From positions 35,656,853 through 35,720,852 of the forward strand of contig OX438742.1 in NCBI GenBank assembly GCA_949316235.1: a DNA stretch of 64,000 nucleotides, given 5' to 3'. A program made the position numbers and the translations under genes. Origin of the DNA: Oegoconia quadripuncta. Taxonomy: Eukaryota > Arthropoda > Insecta > Lepidoptera > Autostichidae. Of this stretch, positions 22,301-34,300 are shown piece by piece; the stretch's first letter is position 1, and every line of letters starts with the position of its first letter. Below the pieces are notes generated by a model. The model made no database searches. It was not told the origin of the DNA and saw only the letters and a program-made list of their open reading frames with translations.

Positions 22301-25300
22301 CGCAACTATAACGAATATCAACTTTAAGAAATTGTTGTTTTGTAAACGGATCTAAGTATTCAAGATACCATAATCGACGGGTTAAAAAAAAATATCTAAT
22401 TAAAAAAATCACTAAAAGCGATTTCTTCCATGCAATCCTTGGGTTTAAAGACAATACATTTGCCAAAAACTAAAGAATTGAATTGAATTGGCTAGTTGTG
22501 CAGTATTAAATGGGGATGCAGATACAAATTACGTGAATAGAATTCGTAATATACTTACATTCACATACTTATCTAATAATTGGCAACTTTTTAAAAGCAA
22601 TATTTGTATACATACCTATTTTCGAGTACGTCGCTATACGATGTTTAAGTTTCGCAAAATATTTAACGACAGTCGTTGATACAAGTTGGCTTGGCTTGGG
22701 GGGAAATTGCCTTTGTCGAATCCTTACAAGTTACACATTACACGAAGGGTTGTCGTGCTATAATAAGTATGACGTAGTTTAGTGTCAGCATAAAATACAT
22801 TGATATTTTACAAAGATAGCTAGCTGTTCGACCTATTTTGGTGTAATTGTTAAAAGTTCTGTCTGCTATGGTACAAGCCTGCTAGTTTTGTATGATGCAT
22901 ACGTATGGACATATTATATAAGAAGCGGGACGTGGAACATGGGAGTGTGTCTGGTACGTTTTCTAGGCGTATTAAATGTTATAATACTCAGAAGATTAGG
23001 GCATTGATGTTATAATAGCCTTTTGCTAGTAATTTCTGTTTTATGATTGCTTTAAATTTATTTAAAGACAAATTTTGAATGTCTACTGGAACCTTGTTAT
23101 AAAAGCGTATACATTGCCCTTTGAAGGATTTACTAACTTTGTGAAGTCGGCTAACATAAACAGATAACTGGTTCTTATTCCTTGTATTAACATTGTGCCT
23201 ATCACTATTTTTAGCGAATAAGGTTATATATTTTTTTGCATTTAACAAATTCTCATAAATATATTGAGAAGCCATGCATCAGTGAAGTTCCTGTGGGTGA
23301 TATGATGATGTAGATGAAAACTCTTTATGCCCTTACTTTTGAAATCAGACAGCCGACATGTTGACTTCATTTGCACCTGAAAGAGGGCTAGTTTAGTAGA
23401 TTGGACTAATAATTTACCTTCCTGCCTGAATATTTATAATTTTAATTTATTTCTGTATTAAGTTATGGAAATAATGACATTGTTATTTCATACATAATTG
23501 GCAACAATATGAGGTGAGGTCGCAACAATAGCCAATGTTTAGTGTTACCAAACTATGAATTTAGTGATATTATCCGGGTATTTTCATCATTCTGTGTATT
23601 TGCTAAATTCTTTATACCTATTACTTTTTATATTATTTAAATGAAGATGTGTTTGTTGTTTGTTTGTCCTTTATACCGTCGAAATGAAATTACGTGAACC
23701 TCTAACGGCGATAATTGAAGAAATAAAGAGTTAAGAATCTACTTATTGCCTCAAACGCGATAACACGGACCTGGCGGTTACCGCTCTAGCTATAATAGGT
23801 AATAATAGTGTTAGCGTAGCGTTTTCTAACATATTCTAAAGTATGTACCTAATTGTTACTCGTATTTGGATGATTTTTTACCAAGGATCAGTGTGAATTC
23901 TATATGGCAAGTCATAATTAATTTTAATTTATTCATACGATTGATTCGATATCTATTCTATTTAATAAACAGTTAGGCTAATAAACATTGTAAGCGATGT
24001 TTGTAACTACCTATATTACTAAATTAGATTACTTTTTATTTCTTTTATAAAATTGAAATCGGCTTCCTGAGTTATACGGTTTTTTAAATTTTGCATCGAT
24101 CACACTATTGGCGGTTACGCAATTACAGTCCACTCCAGGTGCGTAACGTCACGTGCGCGGCTCACGTGTCTGCTGCCGAATTCACGCGCTGGAGGCGTGA
24201 AATGTCATGTGCAACTAGTTGCCATAAAAATGTGTAGAAATAAATAAAGTAGGTAATAAAATAACAATAACATACCGAACACATGTGTAAGTAAACTTTA
24301 TACTGACGCTGTGCGGTTAGTATAAATAAATAAGTAAACATATGTTGGACACTTATTGGTCTTAAACAAGGCGTCTTGTATTATGTATACTAAATATCAG
24401 ATAAACAAACTGTAGGTATTCATGATTTTCGTATTCATCACACAAACACTAATCTCTAGGGATTCGAAACCTCAAGCTGGAAGCTACCCACTGTCAATCG
24501 GTCCTCAATTAGGTGTGTTCCTTATCTCCTTAGCACGTTTTTGTGTTATGTGGATGCTTACCGACCGCATGCTTAAGTGTTCACTCAATTGTAATATCGC
24601 TCCACTGCCCGTCTCCGGACGCCCGTCTTATTGCGAAAGACGCTTGCTGTTGGCAATTCATACGATAGACAACACTCCGAGTATCTAGATACCTATCTCA
24701 AAACTACGTGCAAGGTTCATTAGCTGTATCTCTGGCTTTAAATAATAGTTATTAATATAAACTTCAATCGCCAACCCGTCTGCCCAGCGTGGTGACTAGG
24801 GTAAATCCTCCCATGGAAAGCGATGCAAATATGCAATAATTCATATATTTATGGAATCTGCAACATGTACAGACAAACATAGAGTCCATTTCTCCTTAGC
24901 CAAGAACGTGGATACACGCGTGTAGTCAATGACATCGATCCTATTACGTGACATACCTCTACCGTCAGGCTTACTGCACACATGAAGAAACGACACGACA
25001 GCTGTGCACCTCTACACTCTGCGTAGAGAAGTTATCGCAAAATTCAATTATGTGTGCAAGGCGACAGCAATCGGTTGCCGACGACCTAACAACCATCTGA
25101 AACTTGCGCGCTGATTTGTGTAGGTACTTTTAGCCTTTGCTTTCGCATCCCATTTCCCTGTTTTCTCCTTGAGGATGCATATAAGCCGTCACACCAAATA
25201 TGAGAATATTTGATGAGATGGTTCAAGCTTTGTAATTTAATGTCCATATTTCCTCTGGAATCTTACCATCATCCGCACTATGAGCTAACCGTCCGTCCAA

Positions 25301-28300
25301 AATTTCATATTAATTGTAATTTTAATTAGCTCGCTCAGCGACTCCATTTCAGCACACACAATTTTTGAAATAATCAAAAGCGTTCGAGTTTTCCTTTAGA
25401 AAGTACACAAAAACTTCCTTGTGTAACAGTTCAAATTTTTTTATTGATAGAACATAGAACGCGTCTTCATTTAATATAATGAGCCCCATTGGACGGTAAT
25501 GATCTGCGCTTTTGGTTAGTTCTCCCTGCTTCACCTACTGGAAACGGTAATCTATGTGACTTAACCTGTATGTAAGTGACACAAGGTTCCATTACAATTT
25601 CTCCTCCCAGCTCGATGTTCAGAAGCCTGCGCAGGCCATATATTTATATGACAAAGTCGTCGTTGCAATAATAATAATGAGTTTTCTGTGTGAACTATAA
25701 CCAGAGCCCCTTCTACAATAGAAAAATAATTCATCTAATTTGTAGATACCTGTTAGTGAGGTACTAACAGTAACTGTAAGTCTAATCGTCATATCGTCTA
25801 CTGGATGGTGAAATATGATACCCAGTATAAGTTGAGCTGCCTTACGGTAGCGCGTCTATACAAGGCGCAGGCGGTCCAAAGGTTAAAATGTTACGTCTCA
25901 TGTGCGGGCAACTGTATCTACAACGATCAGAACCGAACACCATTTTCCAACTTACATATGGATTGCCTACCCTACCAACTTACATATGGATAATAAAAAA
26001 CCGGGCACTTTAAAAACATTATCCTTTTAACTTTACCATAATGTCACCTGAACCTGCGCTCGATATCTTGTTACTATTCACACACGTCACAACAATATTA
26101 TCACTAACTTTAATGTTTCTAAGCCAGTATTTTTAACCGACTTCAAAAAGGAGGAAGTTTTTGGCTATGGTACTGCGTCATTATTTTTGTAAATGAAAGG
26201 GAATACCGTCAAAAACGTAGTTTTTTTGGAAATATGCGTAAACAGCAGAATAGCATGACCGGCGTGTTTACCAATAAATACAACAAATCGAAGATCATCA
26301 GGTCAACCTGGTATACTTCAACTGCCTCCACCTAACCTATAAAAAAACATAAAGATATATACTAGAAATAATAATAATAGGAACGTTTCAATACAATTAT
26401 TTTTTACTTTGTAGTGGCTGATTCAATGAAGTTCATTGTTGATTTTTGTTGAACACTTTTTATCTTTCACTTTTTATTTTAGCGTACTTACCAATCTCCC
26501 TGATCACTTACAGTTTCTTCTACTTTATTAAAATCGGTTAAATGTTCTTTAACCGCCTTATCAGGTTCGGGCATTATGATATCTTGTGACCTTCTTGGCC
26601 ACATTGAAGCATTTATACTTCAATACTGACTAGTATTGCCGATTATAGTATAATGCCAAACTATCGATACTATGGATAGTATCGATCTCTTAGTACAATA
26701 CTATCGGTAAGCAGCAATACTATCGATAGTATTGCTATCTAATATTGCATAAATAATCTAAACGGTTACTTCTGTTCTAAGTAAATGCGTTCTGCCAGTG
26801 TAAATGCATATTGAAATATGCTACTATTATGCTATTGAAATAAAGGTAACAATTGATTGTCCAAAACTATCGATAGTATTGGTAGTTTATTGAAAATAAA
26901 AAAAATTATTGAAAAGCAATATTATCGATAGTTTATTCGCCGTCAGGGATCCATACTATCGATAGTATTGTTGTTCCTCGATAGTATTGCTCTAAAAGAT
27001 AGATCGATACTATCGAAATCTATCAATACTATTGTTTTTGCTTAAACTATCGATAGACTATCGAAATGCCATGGATAGTGGACTATCGGACGACAACACT
27101 AACACTGACTACTGCGATTACGATCTTGATACTAACGCAGTGTTATTGCTTGAGGAATCATTCAGGAGTTCTCTTTTAGATGCTTTTGCCAGCTATACGT
27201 ATTGGAAAGTTATCATTTAAACTTTGGATAATGACTTTCAGCTTCTGTGCATGCCGCTACTGCTACTTACTCGTGCACTGGGCTTAGTTTTGCTTCTCCA
27301 ATTTCTCATTCAAGAAGCAATTCATGAGATTTAATTGCTCATTTATCCTTTCGCATTTTGCTCGGACGGATGGAGATGAGGCTGTAAATGCAAGCAAAGT
27401 ATGGTCAACGGTTCTCCATCCTTATTCACCATTGTTACCATACCATATCTTTCGTACCAGGTAGGATTGACGTGTATTTGAAAGAATTAATTGAGATAGA
27501 ATCTTCTCTATTTATTTATCTTCAAGTCTGTTTTTGGAAACAGAAAATTTCATATTCTGGGCCATGACCTATTAGCTTACTATAAATACATCCATCATCA
27601 CATCAGTTACAGGACGTCCACTCCTGAACATAGGCATCCCCATACAATTCCAGAGTGACCGGTTAGAAGTAATACTTAAGCCGTAATAACATTATGTCAC
27701 CTGCTAAAATCAATGCGATTGCGGATTTCTGAAGGTCCATTCGACCGCCGCCGTTTTGGAGAGGTACGAGAGGCGATTCTTTTTAGAATCATGAAAGTGT
27801 AAATAAGCATTTTTGATCATTGATTTGCTTCAAACGATTTCAGACATTTGTATTTTCAAAAACATATATAATTTGGAAATTGTCTGAAAATATATTTCCT
27901 GACATGTACCCTTTATACACTGCGTAATTAAATGAAGGTATGTATTAAATTTGCGGTGGATGGGATCAAAATGTGAAAACGCGAAAAGAACTATCAGCTG
28001 TTTCAAAAAGTCTGCGTGGTTATAACCACGCCGACTTTTTTCGTTATTCTGGGGACCGAATTTTGTGTCATTCGCTTTTGTATTCACATGCCAAAATTAC
28101 TTATTCACGTTCGCATTGCCAAAGGTTGATTTAATGAAAACTCACATCAATCTCACTCCTCATACATCCAAAGTTTGTATATGTATCATATCAGTCACAG
28201 GACGTCTCCACTGCTGAACGATATCCTGTATGGCCTCAAACAATAATGCAAAATATATTACGCATAATAGGTAGGTTTTGTTACCTATTACGTTATTTTC

Positions 28301-31300
28301 TGAGCGAACTGTAGATCTGAGTTGTTATTGATGTCTGGCCGGTGCACCTTGGAACTTTTCTGTCTGCAACTCTATTCTTACTGCATATCAAAGGCCTGCT
28401 TCAGCCCGGTACGTTCGGGAATGCACACAAAAGCCCGGTTCGAAAACTATAGATAGCTATATAACCAGCACGCAGTCTGGCGTATAGGACTTATATGGGG
28501 TCATTACGAATTTGACGTTCAAGGCCAATTAGTGTCCGAATGGGGCGACGCAAAACTTTTCTAGTTAAAACTAGAAAAGTTTTTCCAAAATATAGAACAA
28601 CACTTGTGTGTTTACCAGCCAATCGACTCCGATCTCCGACTTTCTCGCTTGTATCCGTACCAAACTTTGGTCACTTTAATATCTTAGGTCTAGAAATAAC
28701 CTTCGGTCACGGTCAACTGTGTCAAACACTAAACTGGCAGCTAAGAAACCTGGCATTCTTTCTACGATCAGACGGTAAACAACTATTCGTTCTCTATCGT
28801 GTCCATTCCGCTCGTGTAAGGAGCGTCAGCTCTGTGTAACGAAGAGCTATAAGGCTCATAGATGATGATTCGATAGGTACTACTAAATTGCAAAGCGTTA
28901 TTTGCATGAAACTATTCCATGTAATCGCTTTGTCTATCTACCTTGGGACTAACAGGCACGGGGAGGGCTTCTTTCTATCTACGCTTTTGGTTTTGACTTA
29001 GGTACCGAATATTCGCACCAACTCCTTGCCGGCGTCTGTGTTTGCCGAATCTTATAATCTTGGGATATTCATAGGCACTTTACTGGAAACACGTACTTTG
29101 TCGTCTATATACTTTCTTTTACTTACTTACTTTCCACGGCGAGAATGGGGTCAACCGCCATTACAAACCACCATAAAAATGTGCAATGTCATAATAGATT
29201 TTATTAATCGAAATTTTCTGAATCCAAAAATCATTCTTATAACAACATAATTATGTTACCTTACAAACAGTTCAAACGTTCTGAAGACTACTGGAAAACA
29301 CTTTTAAAAGTTAGTAAAGTTGATTGCAACATTTAAAAAGTTACATGAAGTATGTACAAAAAGAAAAGAAAGTTATGAAAGAATACATTGGTAACATTTC
29401 AAACTTATCAAACAATTGAAAAATTTCAACATACATACGTACAGTCGAACTCAAAAGTTGATAAACAGATCCAAATTTTCAGATTTCCTGTACGCAATAT
29501 TTTTGATTATGCTTAACAAAGCGCCGTAAATAAATCAGTAAATGAATATAAATTTTATACAACCAGTTCAGTATGAATGTAAGAAAAGCTAAAGCTAAAG
29601 CTTTTTTTACATTCATTATATTAATGTATACTAAATTATACAGTAATATTTCTGCACCTTTCTGTCCTTTAGCCATCCAAGCCAGCACGTGGCACAAAGT
29701 TCTTTAAAGAGAGAACAACATCAACGCGAAACTTTGCGTAAGTTACTTGCCAAAACTAAATAATGACAACGCGAGCAGGCTTTTTTGTTGTGTGAATCAC
29801 ATGTTTGTGAATTACTCTCTTCGAAATCTTTATTAAACCATGTTTGAACTGTGAATGTTGAAAATTAGAGTATATACAGAGCGCAGACTTCTTAAAAAAA
29901 AAAGTTCTTAAAAAAAAGCCGCTCGTGCTATATGGTTGTTCACATACTATGTACTATTTTACTCAGATAACGAGATGCAACTGTATATTTTTTTAAATGA
30001 TCCTTAATTTAATGGCACTCTGACTGACTCACCCGTCACTAATAGATCATACGTTCAGGCCAGTTCTAGTATTAGATACTATAAAGAAAAATTTAGGTCA
30101 AGTATAAGTTGAGACAGGTTCAATATTATGACAAGGTGCCATTAATTATTAAAACTGGTTACTAGTCCTATTGTGTATTGGTATAGTGTAGTGTGAAAGG
30201 GAAGGACGATTAGGACACATGTAAGTCGTCCCGTGACCGAAGTCAGACAGAAACTTGCAAGTTTGATAAAATGTTTGAGCTACACGATTTGCAAATAATG
30301 TGACAACACAATTAATTACACATAATAACATACAATTTATAATAGTATACTGTTTCTTCTACAGTTTGTGATGTAATATGGTTTCAGTTTGTAAGCTAGT
30401 AACGTTAATCAGGCGGTGGAATATGTGACGTATAACGGATTGTATTGCATTACTGATATTTTTTTTATGCACGACGGGTTCGTACTTGACCTCAATCACA
30501 CCTGATGTTAAGTGAAGATGAGGTCGAAGGTGGAAGCGTACTGACCCGGAAACCCCAACACATTTGGGGGACTGGTTATCTTATCTCTGACAACCGGAAC
30601 ACAACAATGCTATTAACATTGCTGCTTGGCGGCAAATTTAGATAAGATGGTGGTAACTAGCCAGGCGGACATTTTAAATTGCCCTACCACCAACCAAACC
30701 GAGTACTTAAACATGTACCTCGCTAGGGATCGAACCCGCGACCTCCCTAATCGTAAACCCAATGTTGTTTACATTGAGCCATGGAGGCGGTTATATATAG
30801 TTGTGGCAATGACGGCTTTTGCGTTTATTTTAATATAAAAATATCCAACACCAATATTAATGAATTTTAAGTGTGAAAAACAATTTCAAAGTTCCTTTTT
30901 CACTTCTTAGAGGATGCGTTTGGAAAAATCGTTCCTCGGCCTAGAGCGTGATAAAGGGTATTGTAGAGGGTAGGTTGGAATATTCCGTTAAAAAAACCTT
31001 ACCTCGCCACATTATATCTGGACACGATGGCAAAATTAAAACAACGTATCCAGAATAAGAATATGTCTAATGAAATAGGTAAACTTAAAAAAAGGACTTA
31101 AAATAAGATACAATTTTGATATGTAAAAAGCAGAAAATAAGGTGTCGTAGAATATTTCTATCAAAAAAAACTTTCAATTGGTAAGGGTTAAAATTTGGCA
31201 ATATAAAAAAACTACTCTTAACCAATAAGTGGTCGTATCTATTGGAAGTATAAATTGGCAATAGAAGACTTAAATAACATTTACGATTGACGTATAAGTT

Positions 31301-34300
31301 TTCACCGGTAGAGAGACAGATGACAACCGCCATCAACCCACAAAAACCTTGCGAACAACTCATCAATTTGTCTCCTTACTGAGGTTTGCTGGAAGAGATC
31401 TCTTATAGAGATAAGCTCGCCTTTTGTATATTTTAATATTCTCCTGTTTTTTGTTTTGTTTGACGTGTATGCTTATATACAATAAAGTGTTAAATAAATA
31501 AATAAATAAATAAATGCTATTAACGGCAGATTTAGATAAGATAGTGGTAGCTAGCCAGGCGGACATTTAAAATGCCCTACCACCAACCAAACCGAGTACT
31601 TAAACATGTACCCCGCTGGGGATCGAACCCGCGACCTGCGAATCGTAAGCCCAATGTTGTTTACATTGAGCCATGGAGGCGGTTAAATGTTAAATTATCT
31701 ACATGTTATAAAGTTATAGATAGTTTTAGATAGGTATAGGTTCAAACTTATTAGCAAGGTACATTGAACAATTTCACAGCTGGAAAGTTACTTAAGGAAA
31801 AGGATACTGATGGCAGGACTCCTAAAGTCACAATAGGTTGTAAAACTTAGTTGACGCAATCTAACAATCGTATCTCTGTCCGGCTAGTGATTCTGCATGT
31901 CAGCAAATGAGAACGTGTTAAATAATAATCAAGGTGCTAATCTTCTTCTCCCTGCTCGATTAAGAACCAAATAAAACCAAACAGTCGAAAGGCTGATTCT
32001 TGCGTGCCCTGGGAAGACCAATCGCCTCTCAACCTTCTCGAGAAGAAAAGAGCTTCTCTGTTTTTCACGGTTAGACGGGAAATCATCGACTCTTATTGCG
32101 AGTAGTCGATCGTGATGGTTGATTACCAAACTGTCATGGTGAGCGGAGCCTACCTGACATTACGGACAAACTGAGGTCTAAATCTTATATTTGTTATTAA
32201 TTTATCGTCATTCATTTATTCCATCACTCGCTTCCGATCATCATTGAACCGAGAGGAACATTATTTGTCGTTTGTTCGTTACTTTCAAACACTACCTTAC
32301 TCTGTAGAGTAAGATAGTGCTACTGTACCATAGTTGCTCCTGTTTCCAGGTCACGTATTCCTTGATCCCGGTTTTTTTAACAATAACTTTAGCAATTTAT
32401 AAAATCGTTACCTTAACCGTTACCTTAATATTAAAAATACAAGTCATTGCATTTTGATGGAGGAATGTTCCGTAATCATCAGACCTCCCCCTACACTGCT
32501 AACAACGTTCGCGCTCGCTGGAGACTTTCATAGACAATAGGAAAGCGCTACGTCTTCGTAGGAGCATGCGTTCTGTACATGCACTATCGGGTCGTTGGTC
32601 AATTTAACACGATATACTTATACTATTTGTAATAAATAATTGTTTGCAAATACTCTCGAAGTGACTGCGGTGTCCAACACGAGGCCAGGACGGCGGCAGG
32701 ACCAGGTACTGTTCGTATCATTTACTATTTAGAACTATTTTTACTAAGTTTGAGCGTTATCGGCGGTGTTCATTCATCATCACCCACAGAGCACCGGCAT
32801 ACTTCATACATAGAATACAGAAATTGTTTATAGGTTTAGTATTAGAAATAGCCGATATAATAGGTCTTTACCTGTGAAATTGCCGTTCTGCAGTACTGGC
32901 CATTTCAAATCAAAATAATTTATGTTTGGCTAAGAATTCTAATTTCAAATTAATTTTATTTTAAAAACATGGAATTCTTTTTCCAAACGTAGTCATTTGT
33001 CTATTGATTAGTGTTACATTTTCATCGCATTTCAATCTTTTTCGTCATCATGGATACGTTAAAAATTCGAGTAATTATGGAATTTATATTCCATAATTAC
33101 TCGAATTTTACTCATGTACCGTCGTGGCAGCAACGCGGCACAAGCGGCACGCAACATCAACGACGTTTACGGAGCTAACACTACACACCAACGCACCACC
33201 TGTTATTGGTTTGCTCTCTTCCGTTCTGGGAATTTCGACCTGAAAAATGAACCTCGCGGTCGTCCGAAGACTTTGGTCGACAATAACGAATTAAAGGCGA
33301 TTGTGGAAGCTAATGATACACAATCTACGGCTGAATTAGCAGCAGGTTTCGACGTTAGCGTCAAAACAATATTGGTCCATTTGCGTCAAATTGGCAAGGT
33401 AAAAAAGCTTGACAAATGAGTGCCCCACGAACTCAATGATCGCCAGCGCGAAGTACGCGTCGAGACGTGCCTTGCACTGCTCAACAGACACACAAATGAA
33501 GGAATTTTGAACCGCATTGTTACTTGCGATGAAAAATGGATTCTGTTTGATAACCGCAAGCGCTCAGCAAGTTGGTTGGATCCTGGTTCAGCACCTAAAC
33601 AATGCCCTAAACGAAAACTTACTCCTAGAAAAGTGATGGTCACTGTTTGGTGGGCTAGCGCCCGTGTGATTCATCACAGCTTCTTACCAAACGGGATGAG
33701 CATTACTGCAGATGTGTACTGTGAAGAACTGAACACAATGATGGAGAAGCTGGCACATCTCCAACCAGCATTGGTCAATCGCTCCTCTCCGCTGCTCCTG
33801 CACGACAACGCGCGACCTCATACTGCACAGCAGACGGTCTCCAAGTTGCAAGAACTGGGGTTGGAAGCTCTCCGTCATCCGCCCTACTCACCAGACCTTG
33901 AGCCTACAGACTACTACTTTTTCCAGAATTTGGATAACTTCTTGGCAGGAAAAAAATTCAATACCCGAGAGGCAGTACAAAATGCCTTTGAAGAATTTGT
34001 TGCCTCCCGTCCAGCTGATTTCTTTAAGAAGGGTATCAATAAACTGCCACTGCGTTGGCAAAGATGCATTGATTACATGGGTGATTACTTCGATTAATAC
34101 AAATAAAAAATACATGAAAAAAATTTGTTTAAATTTTTTCATACAAAACGGCAATTTCATAGGTAAAGACCTAATTATTACATTGGACAAATTAAACCAG
34201 AAGCAAAAATAAATTTATCGAACTCGAAATTATTTGTCCATCGTATATATTGGATCGTCATACAAAGAAAATCTCTGATTTAAACAGATTTAGTGAGTGA

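Larger units (their letters stand above)
32863..34171 (+). mobile_element. mariner (DD34D) transposon, inactivated
   Basis: A 1309-bp element flanked by TA. The termini pair as inverted repeats: 'ggtctttacctgtgaaattg' at the left, and 'caatttcataggtaaagacc' at the right with one mismatch. It encodes one mariner transposase (33050-34097) with a premature stop and a scrambled N-terminus. The terminus is of the same type as the MITEs at 35029-35290 and 52151-52556. Confidence 0.9.

Noticed and set aside
27032..27220. Acidic frame starting in the TATCGATA cluster, considered as a DREF-driven gene
   Set aside because: Attractive context but no splice partner, no domain, and the start codon is part of the palindrome region.
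27830..28087. 85-codon minus-strand frame with charged start ([13 protein letters not shown])
   Set aside because: No motif, splice context or neighbour supports it; kept out as a chance frame.
28540..28839. 99-codon plus-strand frame
   Set aside because: Begins next to a hairpin, has no recognisable domain, and its sense cannot be supported.
33684..34212. Extra frames on both strands over the mariner
   Set aside because: Shadows of the mariner transposase pseudogene.
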